In this document: piece by piece, positions 10,601-19,820 of the stretch
Layout of the letters: the number at the start of each line of letters is the position of its first letter
How positions within the stretch are numbered: the stretch's first letter is position 1
From: Entrophospora sp. SA101
Lineage: Eukaryota > Glomeromycota > Glomeromycetes > Entrophosporales > Entrophosporaceae
Assembly (NCBI GenBank): GCA_958430865.1
Contig: CAUDNR010004395.1
Coordinates: forward strand, 1 to 19,820
Reading direction: 5' to 3'
Length of the DNA stretch: 19,820 bases
Made by a program: the position numbers and the translations under genes
Notes under the pieces: generated by a model
Database searches by the model: none
What the model saw: only the letters and a program-made list of their open reading frames with translations
What the model was told of the DNA's origin: nothing

Positions 10601-13444
10601 ATGCAGATAATAACAAAGGTTTTCCACAAGCTTCTTGAATAACTTTTGGCCAATTTTCTTTAATTTAAATTAAAAAAAAATCTTTTCGAATCAAAATAAT
10701 TATGTGATTAATATTAATTAGATATAATACATACTCATATCGTAACAATTTTCTACGGTGGAATAATCAATTTCCATATTATTTTCATCATCCTCTTCAT
10801 TATCACTCAAAGTATTTTGAGGTTTGTTGACAAAGTAACGTGACAATCTTAACTCATCTAAGGTTTTAGAATCATCCCAGAATTCCTTTCCAGGAATCAA
10901 GGCATTCATTACTGGAGAATGAATACATGAGTTGATGATACGAAGTGAAGATTTACTGAGCATTTTCTAATATAGTGGGTACAGATGATTGTTTAGTTTT
11001 TATGTTTAAAGAACAGTAAATCTTATTAAAGAATTAAAAATTAAAATAAATAATAGATTAAATACTTTTTCATAAACAATTTCCTTTGGCTTAACTTGCA
11101 TGATCAATGTTTCAAAATGAGTTCGATCAATATCATCTTGGAATGACGTGAAATTAAATTCTGCAATTGAGGTATCAACAAAGCAAATTCCAAAGCTTGG
11201 AAGACTATTTTCAGTAGGACAATGTTCCTAAAATAAATATCTTATTAATAATAGTATAATATAAAATAAATGATTCAAACTTATAAGCAATCAAATTATT
11301 ATCGTTGCTACCTTAATTGACATACAATATGTTGACATATCATTGGTCAATAATCCACCATCTACAACAGTACCGGCAGTAAAAATTGACGTAAGTTGAC
11401 GACGAATTATTTTATCCTCCTGTAAATTATTATTTTTTTAATATACATATGTATATACACACACTATAACAATAATTTTCAGTTAATTTGCAAAAACTAC
11501 CTTGGTTTTGGTAGCCTTTTCTCTCATTTCCTTGCCAAGAGCAGTTTCCATTTGATCTACTTTAGCAACTTTATGACTAGATACAAAAAAATTTTCATAA
11601 TTATAAATAATGTGAGCATTAATTTATCCTCAATAAAAATTTTAAATAACTAACCTTTTAGCAATAAATTTTGCAGCCCAATGTTCAATTGATGCCTCAG
11701 GGACACCAACCATACACATATTGACACGTGTAGTTAGTTTCAAGTCAAATTCAGAATGACCTATAAGAGCATCACGTTCATATAATTCTATGGAAAGATT
11801 CGATTTAAAATATAAGTATACAAATTAATATAATCAATCAATTACAAATAATCCTCGGCACATAAAATTATTATTATTTACCATAAAATTTCCCTTTCTT
11901 AAAAAATACAATCTATTTATCCAAACAAAACAGAATATCATATGTTAGTTAAAGAAATTTGTTCAATCGATAAATAGATTGGGTTAATTGGTTTAAATAA
12001 TTGACTAATGAATAAGCTAATTTAACATGTCTACGATAAAATAAATATAAATAGCATACAGTATCCCAATGTTTGCATTTGATTTCCCAGAATTGTTTTT
12101 CAAATGGAGTAAATTTATCCCAAGCTTCTTTTGGTATGAATAACGAACGTGAATCATAATTAGGTGATCCTATTACACAGGAATCACAAATTGGTCAAAA
12201 TTGCACAACAATCTTTATAAAAAAGTAATAGATGAACTAAAAATCATACCTTCGAGATTTCCATTTGCATCGCGAACCTTCTCAAGCCAATCATATCTTT
12301 TATCTTCTTTCTAAATTTTTATCAATTGTTGAAAATAGTTAAAGGTATCAAAGTCTACAACTATTAAACAAATTTTGACAAAAATATCATAAACCATTAC
12401 CTTTTTTTTTTTGGTTCCTGATTCTGTTAAATCTAAATCGTTGTTATCAGTTGATACAAATGACTAATTTTTTAAAAAAGTAAAAATAAATTTTTTAAAC
12501 TATTTATTTCATTGCCATATGCTAAGTAGATTAAATTCTTTATCAAACCTTAAATTTCTTGCTTAATGGTTTGTATTTAGGTGGTTTCTTTTGATTTTTT
12601 CTAATCACTTTCTTATAATTGCTTGGGGATTCTTCGCCGTCATCATTTTCATAATCGTTATCTATTGGCATTTAAATAACCTTTTAATGAAATTTTTATT
12701 TTGAAAGATCAGATGATGCTAATTAAATAACTATAAAGTACCATTATCATCGTCGCTGCTTTTTTCAAGTGTGTCATCAATAAAGCCTTCCATGTATTCA
12801 TCTTCATCCTCTTCATCATTTTTATTATTGGCTTTTCTAGATTTTTTACGCTGGGAAATTGTTTTATTTTTTACTAATGTTTGAGATAAAATCTTTAGCT
12901 TTAGAAATTAGAACAAATAATATGTGATTAATAATTTAATAAAATGCAATCATACAAGGTGATTCAATAAAGTTTATATCATTTTCATCTTCGTTATCCT
13001 CTTCGCCAGATGAAAAAATAAGTCTTCGTTTAAAAGCTTTACTATTTCTCTATATAAAAAAAAAACGTGAATAAATTTATCTCAATACAATACATCAATG
13101 CATCAATTTTATTATCTATAAAAAATAATAATAACCCTCAAAATTCTATTTCCTAATACAGGCGTATCAAGTTCTAAGCCTTCCAGCTCGCCGCTACTAC
13201 CCTCTTTCTCTTCAGCTTCTTGCATAAAAACTTCTGCGCCTTTCTTAACTGCCCTTGATTTCATTGACTTTGGAGTCATGGGGTCATCAGACAGTTTTGT
13301 GTCGTCTGATAGCTTATTATAATCTTGAGTCTCGGAATCAGTAGCTGGAGAAGGCAGCTCCTTCTTGATAAAGGACCAAAGAGAAGTTTGAGTACCTTTA
13401 ACTGGAGTAACGAACTTTTTAGAATTCTTAGTTTGCTGTGGCAT
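7658..13444 (-). CDS. MSH6: DNA mismatch repair ATPase MSH6 (MutS homologue 6), 24 exons
   Basis: MSH6 pairs with MSH2 as MutS-alpha, which recognises base mismatches and small loops in nuclear DNA. Exons, 5' to 3': 13444-13136, 13049-12956, 12873-12742, 12661-12549, 12463-12401, 12310-12250, 12169-12060, 11912-11882, 11787-11655, 11576-11501, 11419-11312, 11227-11066, 10966-10735, 10657-10595, 10514-10492, 10388-10205, 10095-9866, 9757-9616, 9494-9380, 9296-9191, 9115-8905, 8817-8733, 8624-8516, 8392-7658. They total 3627 nt (1208 aa), close to the family's usual length. A PCNA-binding (PIP) box, QTSLWSFI, sits at residues 19-26, followed by an acidic/basic disordered region. The mismatch-contacting Phe-x-Glu is in GKFYE (Phe303, Glu305). 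Walker A is GPNMGGKST (952-960) and Walker B is ILDE (Asp1031, Glu1032) in [13 protein letters not shown]. All key residues are present and every junction keeps frame, so the gene looks functional. Donors of introns 1, 4 and 17 are weak (GTTATT, GTTTGA, GTTTGT). Confidence 0.97.
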
Positions 13445-13706
13445 ATTTACATATACAAGTATGCAACAAATTTTATATGTTTGATATTTATTTTATCAAA
13501 AAAATAATAAAAAGTAAAAAAGACGTGTTAATTCGCGTTCTGAATTAAAATGGTGGAACAGTAAAGAGTTTGACGAAAAGATTATTTTGAGTGAATGAAC
13601 ATCTAGCAGTCATGTGACATCAAGCATTATTAATTCTTCCCTTAATTCTTTAGTATTTATTTGATTACAAAAATTAAGGAAATAATTTATTTTTAAAAAT
13701 AATTAA
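13445..13706. promoter_or_regulatory. MSH6 promoter / RPL9 3' flank with MCB/SCB-like core
   Basis: Only 262 bp separate the RPL9 stop from the MSH6 ATG. On the minus strand, AACGCGAA (13532-13539) contains ACGCG, the core of the MCB element (ACGCGT), and overlaps an SCB-like CGCGAA, about 90 bp upstream of the ATG. In budding yeast MSH6 is a G1/S gene under MCB control, so this position is suggestive. The match is partial and function is inference. Confidence 0.35.
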
Positions 13707-14371
13707 TTAATTTTGGTCTTTTACTGCTGTACTGCGTTCACTAACATAAACACCATCCAAAAATTTCCTAATATCTTTATTTTTAACAGTGGTTGATTGT
13801 TGAATATCAGCAGCTTTTCAAAATAATGATATATATTAATTAATATTTCAAGGTGCATCAACAAAAAAAATTGACAATTATTAATTAAAGATTTATTTAT
13901 TTATTTACCTGATTGCGAGACATTTTCTAAATCATTACCAGTTAGAATCAATTCATCTTTTAGACCAGTTGAAATTTCAATCTTAACACCTTCCAACATT
14001 TTGACTCGTCTAATAACTTTTTCACCTATAAAGTTACGAATTTCAACCTCACTTCCATCAATATGAACATTGATTGGAAAATGTGCATAAACATAGCGCA
14101 TCCTATATTCAAATCCTTTTGTGACTCCAATTATCATATTTTTAATATGCGTTTTGACTGTACGTAAACAGGCAACATGTTTACGAGTTCCATGCCAAAC
14201 AATAAGTTTAATCTTTTTGGCTTTCTTAAGATGTTGTATTTCCAAATTGATATGTTGAAACCCTTTCCTCAATTCACCACGCGGTCCTTTAACTGTCACC
14301 TCACGTGCTTTTACGGCAATTTCTATCCCTTCAGGTATATCAAGTTCTTCATCCTTATAAATATCCTTCAT
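13707..14371 (-). CDS. RPL9: 60S ribosomal protein L9 (uL6)
   Basis: This is a structural protein of the large cytosolic ribosomal subunit. Coding exons are 14371-13909 and 13813-13707, joined by a GT-AG intron (13908-13814) in phase: 570 nt, 189 aa, the usual length for eukaryotic L9. Diagnostic stretches are [15 protein letters not shown] near the N-terminus, [20 protein letters not shown] in the middle, [34 protein letters not shown] across the splice, and the C-terminal [21 protein letters not shown] pyrimidine-rich run ending in AG (minus strand, 14383-14382) lies only about ten bases before the ATG and looks like a 3' splice site. A 5'-UTR intron is therefore likely, as is common in ribosomal protein genes. 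No disabling changes are seen. Confidence 0.97.
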
Positions 14372-14660
14372 TTTTTATTTTCTAAAAAAAAATAATTTTT
14401 CATGTAAAAAAAATAAGAAATGTTTTATTATATTTTCTATTCGATTTAAATTATAAGATTATACATTAAATATTTATTTACAAAATGTTAATGAGTTGAT
14501 ACCAAGTTAATTGATGCCTTCTTTTGATGGTAATGATGAAAAAAATTTTTTATTTGATATTTTGACAATCGATGTTACATGAACTAAGTTGCAACACTGT
14601 AGATATTTTCTAAAATTAGACTAGTGTTAGAATAAGGCGCAGTCATTAACTTTACAAAAA
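14372..14660. promoter_or_regulatory. Divergent spacer between RPL9 and the SF3A3 relic
   Basis: These 289 bp separate the start codons of RPL9 (leftward) and the SF3A3 pseudogene (rightward). The segment must hold the RPL9 promoter and probably a 5'-UTR intron. I see no clear TATA box, HomolD or rRNA-coordinated motif; the sequence is AT-rich with a GC-richer patch near 14630-14645. Confidence 0.4.
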
Positions 14661-16736
14661 ATGGTAAAGTATACAAAGAAAGAAATTGAGCGCTTAGAAC
14701 AAGAAATTATTGATCAGTTTATGAAAGATCCAAAATCGGTTGGTTAGCAGTTTTTGTTTTTGTTATATGTTAATAAAAAAATTATATTTATCTCTTTAAT
14801 TAATATATATATAATAATAATAATAACAATAATAATTATTATTATTAGCATAAAGATAGACTAGTACAAGAACATAGAGTCAATGATTTTTTAGATAGAA
14901 TAGAAGTAAATTTTTATGTGAATTATATAATGATACTGATGGGTAAATTTTCAATTATTTAAAAGCTTTTGTTAATATAAGAATAAATTTATTTCAACTT
15001 TTAACTGGTCTTGAAAAAGAGCACGTAAAACTGAAATAGATGCTTTGTCAGGAACTTCATAATTTATGCAAGATTTAAATCAACCAAAAGATTATCATCA
15101 GTGTTATCCAATGAAACAGTTGAGCCATTGGAATTGGAATTTTATTCATCAAGCTAAACAAAAACAAAAGATGACGGTAAATAAATCATTAATTTTATTC
15201 ATTAATATATTTATTTATTTATTTATCAATTGTAATAATATTTCAATATTGGAAAAATTATTTTTATTAGAACTTGAAAAACAGTTTTCTGGTGAAGAAG
15301 GCCATGGAAATTTTTTAGATTTACATTCTATCCATAAACAATGTGTGAATTTAAAAGATGTAAAAAAAGATTGATTATTTAACTTTTTTAATCGAATTTG
15401 AACATTCCTCAGACTATCCAAAAGAAAACAAAAATGGAGAATATTTCAAGTAAAAATTTCTAGAATTAAATATAATATTTATATATATTAAAATTTATGA
15501 TATTTATTTTGATTATAGATACTTGAAAGATTTGCGTGATTATTGGAAAGTTTTTTTCAAAAAGGGTCAACCCTTTATCCAATCTAGAAAGTATACGTAA
15601 TGTAGTAGAAAAGAATTTAATGAGAAATGGTCTCAAGGAAAATCTCCTGGTTGGGAAAAAAAAGTTGGGTTTCGTGAAATTTGTTTTGTGTAGCATGTAT
15701 GTGATGTGATAGTTATCTTGCTGAGGATTATTATCATTTTTATTTTCATTTTTATTTTTTAATTAATTTATAAGTCGTAAATCATATTCAAAGACAACTG
15801 TCTACGACGCACATTTAACTGGTAAAAAAACACATTAAAGCTGCAAATACAATAATAGAAAAGGATGTTACAACAGTGGATTATGAGACTACAAAAGGAT
15901 TTTGAAGAAAATAAAGTAAGTAAAAACGTGAAATTGCATTTTTAGAAGCCTTGAAACAAAAATATTCAGAAAATCAGACACTCAATGTGAAGATACCAAA
16001 GCAAATGTTGAAAGAAACATGCATTGACTGAGAGAGAACGTAGAGTAATGTATCAATCAATCAATGAATTAAATTAAAACATTATTATAAATTATTCTAA
16101 TTAAAATATAATTATTTTTTCCCTAAATAAATATAATAAATAGACGGAAATTGGAGTCTGAAGAAGTTAATGATATTGGAAGCGAGTCAGAAGATGAAGA
16201 TAAAATTTATAATCCACTTAAGTTGCCATTAGGATGGGATGGTAAACCAATTCCATACTGGCTTTATAAATTACACGGACTTGGTATAGAATATCCATGT
16301 GAGATTTGTTGTAATTGTGTCTATATGGGTAGAAAAGCATTTGATAGACATTTTCAGGTTAATAAAGAAACTATGATTATCTTTTATTTGATATTTAAAA
16401 TAGCACAATTAAAATAATATAAAAAAATTTTTTTGAACTAATATTTATAGGAATGGAGGCATGCACATGGTATGGATGTTTGGGAATACCTAATACAAGG
16501 CATTTTCATGAAATCACTTTAATTGAAGATGCTTATGCGTGTAAGCAACTAATAAAATTTTTTTTTCCTAATTAGAATATAATTTATATAATTTATATAT
16601 TAATATTTTTAAATTTCTAGTATGGGAAAATCTTAAAAGCAGATATCATGGAAGAATTTGAGGAAATGTTTTTAATAAGAAAACTCATGATGATTTAAAG
16701 AGACAAGGATTATTAATTGAACAATTTAATATTTAA
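14661..16736 (+). pseudogene. SF3A3: SF3A3/PRP9 (SF3a60 splicing factor) pseudogene, introns retained
   Basis: SF3A3 is the 60-kDa SF3a subunit of the U2 snRNP. Homology runs in order through this segment: EIERLEQEIIDQFMKDPKS (14661-14738); HKDRLVQEHRVNDFLDRIE (14849-14905); ARKTEIDALSGTS from 15021; FSGEEGHGNFLDLHSIHKQC in the exon from 15271; IDYLTFLIEFEHSSDYPKEN up to 15450; YLKDLRDYWKVFFKK from 15519; a matrin-type zinc-finger half CVAC (15687-15698) and its partner YDAHLTGKKH near 15805-15834; the hallmark [20 protein letters not shown] and finger [20 protein letters not shown] (up to 16357); then EWRHAHG, HFHEITLIEDAYA and THDDLKRQGLL at the C-terminus. GT-AG introns survive at plausible places, so this is not a processed copy. 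Lesions include a stop at 15060-15062, one-base shifts near 15113, 15362, 15550-15620, 15690, 15829 and 16474, and a stop at 16659-16661. The protein cannot be made intact. Confidence 0.92.
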
Positions 16737-17544
16737 TATTTTTTACAAATTTTAAATAGATAAAATATTTTGTTTTAAATCAAGAAACCAATTATCATTA
16801 ATTGCAGATATGTGTTTCATATAAGTTGATAATAATATATATTACTTGCTGTTTCAACTTTTTTTTTTGTTAAATAATGTAGAGGAAGGATGAAGATTAT
16901 TAACACTTTAAATTTATTGATGTATTTAATAATAATATTTACCAGTTAGCCTATCATTTACTATGGTTTTATAATTAGTAGGCTATAGCAGGATTTCTAT
17001 GATATACATTTTAAAACTTGATATTCATTGCCACAAGAAAAAGAGCCAAACACTCACAAAGTTGTATTGATTGTTTCTTTACACTAAAATTTCATAAATA
17101 CTATTGCAAATAATATATAATTCTAACAACAACATTCTTCGTTGGGGTGGTTGGCCAACTATGTAGATCAAAATTATATCATAGTGGTCTTTCGACCTTT
17201 AATCTTTGTTGAAAGATAAGAATATTGAGAATATTAATAATCAAACCACGTTAATTTCAGAATTTTTAAGACATAACAAAGTTAGGCATCTTCAGGTAAT
17301 GGTTTCCTAATATTTATTTTGAGGGGGAGGTAGACTCCAGAATATATGAGTCTTCCGCATCTTCGTAAAGAGTGATTTGAATAGAATCCTCTTGACGTAA
17401 GGGATTTTACCTATTAACGAAAGGGTTCGAATATCAATCCTCTTTCTCTTTATAATGAAAAGGCATTTTCATTATAAGATATATTTATTTATCTGCTTTA
17501 ATTATTTTTCTTTTTTGATTAATTCTTTGACTGTAAATTTATTC
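16737..17544. other. Intergenic, hairpin-bearing
   Basis: No coding region is seen. It holds a perfect 10-bp palindrome GTTGGCCAAC (17150-17159), a 6-bp stem (AGACTC/GAGTCT, 17332-17353) and a strong 12-bp hairpin (17450-17477). A GGTTCGAAT word near 17424 recalls a tRNA B box, but no tRNA fold could be built around it. Confidence 0.5.
17450..17477. repeat. Perfect 12-bp hairpin, 4-nt loop
   Basis: TTATAATGAAAA (17450-17461), loop GGCA, then TTTTCATTATAA (17466-17477): every pair is perfect. It is the longest perfect stem noticed in this segment and lies 67 bp downstream of the stop of the small leftward ORF (17545-17736). Confidence 0.85.
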
Positions 17545-17736
17545 CTAATTTATCTGACGAATATGATGTAAGATCCAAGAGAAATGTAAAAGGAGGCAAT
17601 AACTTCTTATTTTCATCAATGTTTTTATAAATCCTTTGAACGATACTTCAGTATCTGCATTTACAAATAAATCCCAAATTTTATTCATTGCCAAAGAAAA
17701 CAAAAGTCTCCCCTGATGATGTGGTGTAGTAGCCAT
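17545..17736 (-). CDS. Small hypothetical ORF (63 aa) or gene fragment
   Basis: It has a true ATG (17734-17736) and reads MATTPHHQGRLLFSLAMNKI onwards with unbiased, non-repetitive composition, unlike the low-complexity ORFs around it. Residues about 1-45 look like folded-protein sequence (WDLFVNADTEVSFKGFIKTL); the tail is hydrophobic and His-rich. A pair of CACGTG sites lies about 105-130 bp upstream of the ATG, where promoter elements would be. I recognise no family. It may be a real small gene, a first exon, or the remains of a larger gene or transposon. Confidence 0.35.
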   Translation of the reverse strand: MATTPHHQGRLLFSLAMNKIWDLFVNADTEVSFKGFIKTLMKIRSYCLLLHFSWILHHIRQIN

Positions 17737-17839
17737 TTTATAGATTAACGGAAAGTAATCGTTAATCCTCTGGAATTCCCAAACGTAAATAGTTTTAATT
17801 TCACTAGAATTTAGCGGAATTTATTGGCTTGGCCGAAAG

Positions 17840-17865
17840 TCACGTGATAAGCTTGCGGCCACGTG
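17840..17865. promoter_or_regulatory. Paired E-box sites (TCACGTGA and CACGTG)
   Basis: TCACGTGA (17840-17847) and CACGTG (17860-17865) have cores 19 bp apart, about two helical turns, within a GC-richer island in AT-rich DNA. CACGTG is bound by fungal bHLH factors of the Cbf1/Pho4 type. The pair sits upstream of the small leftward ORF ending at 17736. Confidence 0.45.
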
Positions 17866-19020
17866 TATATTTCAAAGCATCTCTAAATCAGACATATTTC
17901 TAATGCGACAACTTAAGGCAATGAATGATGGGTCAATAGCCACTAGTAGACGCCTTAAAAAGAAGGCCAAGTCTAATAAAGGAACTTTCTATCACTGGGA
18001 TCATAATACACTGCCACAAACCTATTTAATATGTTAGGAATTGGTAGGACTTATTTTGAAAATATCAGAAATTATCTGATAAACAATTGACTTATATATC
18101 AAGAGGCATTGTAAAACTTTATTTATATTTGAATACGCGTTTGCAAATCCTTTGCGAACATACATGGTAATAGACTAAAAAGAATAACAAATAATTTTTT
18201 GAGGAAATCTAAGACTAGAGACTTGTTCTATCTATCAATCAATTGATAGAATTAAGGTGTGGAATTCTACACTTTTGAAAATTTAGGAGATCTTTAGACC
18301 GCTCGCGCCATATTAAAAATAACTTGTGTTACGTATTATAACTTTTAAATGCTGAATTGAAGTTTATTTTGTTTATTTTTAGACACTATGTTTCTTCTAT
18401 AATTTAATTCGTGATCCCTTTTAAGAAGGGAAGCAACAAAATTTTTTAATAATGCTACCCATAATCTCAACACATTTCTAAAATAATGTGTAATAAAATA
18501 GTTCCAAGGAGAATAAAGTATGACAAACGCAATAATAATAATGACAGCACCCTGCTAATCATTACTAAAAATCTTTTATTAATATTAATATTTAATATTT
18601 AATATATCAATTCGGATCAATCCGAATTCATATTCATATCATCCGCTCGGAACCTTATGTAAACATGAAACAAACAAAAAATATGAAGTCAAACAACAAT
18701 TATCTCATTAACAAATTCTTCAACAACGCTTAAAGCCGTAAATTCCAAAAAGGGGTCTAATAGAACAAAGATATACCACCCTTTAATCTAAATAGCATAG
18801 TTCATTCATATAAATAATATTGAAAAGCCGAAATGGTTGCCGTAATTACTTTTTTCCGAAAAACAATTTTCGGAAAATAACTTACAAACCCATCTTCCAA
18901 ATAAAATTTTAGAAACTTTTCTTTACATGGGTACAATAATAAAATATTTTTTCCATGGGATAATTTTTCAAGTAGTCGAGTCTAAATATTTTTAATGATC
19001 ATTATATAAAATTTGGAATT
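17866..19020. other. Gene-free segment with several perfect short stem-loops
   Basis: No ORF is supported. Stem-loops seen: TATCAG/CTGATA (18063-18081); a 9-bp stem with a CA loop (18231-18250); near-palindrome GTGTGGAATTCTACAC (18257-18272, one G-T pair); TCCCTT/AAGGGA (18415-18431); AATTCGGAT-CA-ATCCGAATT (18609-18628); and an 11-bp stem TTTTCCGAAAA/TTTTCGGAAAA with a 4-nt loop (18852-18877). No terminal repeats or target-site duplication that would define a transposon were found by eye. Confidence 0.55.
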
Positions 19021-19021
19021 A

Positions 19022-19061
<40 letters not shown>

Positions 19062-19075
19062 TTATATTTATATAT
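19021..19075. repeat. (TA)n microsatellite
   Basis: An almost pure TA run, then TTTATA-type units, immediately follow the cyclin stop codon on the minus strand, so the run lies in its 3' flank or 3' UTR. Confidence 0.85.
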
Positions 19076-19713
19076 TTATAGATAATATTGTTCTAATGAT
19101 ATTCCAAATATTTCAATAGCAGATAAATTATTTTCTTTAGAATAAATGTTATAATCATCAGGAATTTTACCTGATATTGCACAAATGTTATCATGCAAGA
19201 ATTTTGACCAATTAATAAAAGTTTCCATATCAACGGTAATATTATAATCCAACATTTTGAAAAAAAACCATTCGTACATATTTAATTCTTTTGCTGAAAA
19301 TCCTGTGATTTGTGCCCATCTCTTACCGCTACCATAGTAGACATCGTGTAAAAATTTGCAAGCTAATCTTAATGCTGACACGAATGCTATATGTGGATGA
19401 AGTGATAAAGGGTTTTTTTTCACCAACGCACCTGGACAATAATTCTTATCATGCCATGATAAGCCATTTTTCTTGTAACATGTTGTTGTTTCATTAGATG
19501 ATGATGTTAATGATGGTAGATTTGTATGAAAATGTTTGGTATTTGGATCTTTCATGTGGTTAAAAAATTTTTTAAATCTCATAATATAAAATAATGTCAA
19601 TTCCATTGTTCCTACTGATGCTTCTGATTTTTTTAATACTAATCTAAGCCATAATATTTTATTAGGTGTAAAGTTTATTTCCCATATCACTTGAAGGGCA
19701 TAAATTAATGTAT
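19076..19713 (-). CDS. Cyclin-domain protein, Pho80/PCL-like (final exon; 5' part outside window)
   Basis: Cyclins of this fungal class bind and activate Pho85/Cdk5-type kinases. The exon starts at 19713 after a TTTCCTCATAG splice acceptor, enters with two bases of a split codon and ends at a TAA at 19078-19076. The translation begins TLIYALQVIWEINFTPNKI. The cyclin-box signature is in HPHIAFVSALRLACKFLHD, followed by KRWAQITGFSAKELNMYEW and FFFKMLDYNITVDMETFINW. This matches the helices around the conserved Lys-Phe-x-x-Asp and the Asn-x-x-Glu turn of PCL/Clg1-type cyclins. A low-complexity loop with TSSSNETTT interrupts the box. The 5' exon or exons lie beyond the right edge. A start at a GTG at 19690 is not credible for a eukaryote. 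Confidence 0.8.
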
Positions 19714-19744
19714 CTATGAGGAAATTTAAAAAATTAATAATAAT

Positions 19745-19746
19745 AT

Positions 19747-19817
<71 letters not shown>

Positions 19818-19820
19818 TTT
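19745..19820. repeat. (ATTT)n microsatellite, about 19 units, cut by window edge
   Basis: An uninterrupted ATTT repeat runs from 19745 to the end of the window (76 bp). It lies just upstream of the cyclin exon's acceptor site, so it is inside that gene's intron. Its true length cannot be seen, and assembly may have ended or collapsed here. Confidence 0.9.

Noticed and set aside
15215..15696. Minus-strand ORFs of 68 and 76 codons
   Set aside because: They lie antisense to blocks with clear SF3A3 homology and show no domain.
14661..16736. Reading the SF3A3 region as a working gene with many small introns
   Set aside because: The breaks include in-exon stops and single-base shifts without GT-AG signals, inside strongly conserved motifs.
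17372..17450. tRNA-like signal (GGTTCGAAT word, 5-bp T-arm-like stem)
   Set aside because: The loop has eight bases instead of seven, no D-arm or A box fits, and the acceptor pairing is weak.
1..19820. CRISPR array, bacterial operon or phage origin
   Set aside because: There are no regularly spaced direct repeats. The genes have spliceosomal introns and eukaryotic-only proteins.

Overview
The window looks like nuclear DNA of an early-diverging, very AT-rich fungus. Many short GT-AG introns (about 60-150 nt), low-complexity Asn/Asp/Ser/Thr coding tracts, A/T homopolymers and microsatellites all point to a eukaryote. Conserved MSH6, RPL9, SF3A3 and a Pho80/PCL-like cyclin, together with a decayed Fanzor (eukaryotic TnpB-like) gene, best fit an arbuscular-mycorrhizal (Glomeromycotina, Rhizophagus-like) genome. 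That placement is inference; no rRNA or marker barcode is present.

Layout. 1-367 (-): 5' end of an Asn/Ser/Thr-rich protein gene that runs off the left edge, with a perfect TGACGTCA site upstream. 1102-2227 (-): decayed Fanzor/TnpB-family nuclease gene, with N-terminal block, beta-strand block, RuvC-I and zinc ribbon still readable in shifted frames. 2870-6979 (+): a six-exon gene predicted to encode a 1228-aa protein that joins a multipass membrane domain to a long basic/acidic, probably nuclear, tail. 7658-13444 (-): complete MSH6 mismatch-repair gene in 24 exons (1208 aa). 13707-14371 (-): complete RPL9 (uL6) in two coding exons. 14661-16736 (+): an intron-bearing pseudogene of splicing factor SF3A3/PRP9, divergent from RPL9. 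16737-19075: largely gene-free, rich in short perfect hairpins, with one small ORF and a pair of CACGTG sites. 19076-19713 (-): last exon of a cyclin, whose upstream intron holds a (TTTA)n microsatellite running off the right edge.

How the parts relate. MSH6 and RPL9 are housekeeping genes read in the same direction with only 262 bp between them. RPL9 and the SF3A3 pseudogene diverge from a 289-bp spacer. I reconstructed MSH6, RPL9 and the 1228-aa gene exon by exon, and every junction keeps frame. The many frame breaks in the Fanzor and SF3A3 regions are therefore unlikely to be general sequencing noise. No intact previously undescribed system is visible. The strongest leads are the Fanzor relic, the unprocessed SF3A3 pseudogene, the membrane-plus-nuclear-tail gene and the hairpin-rich segment.
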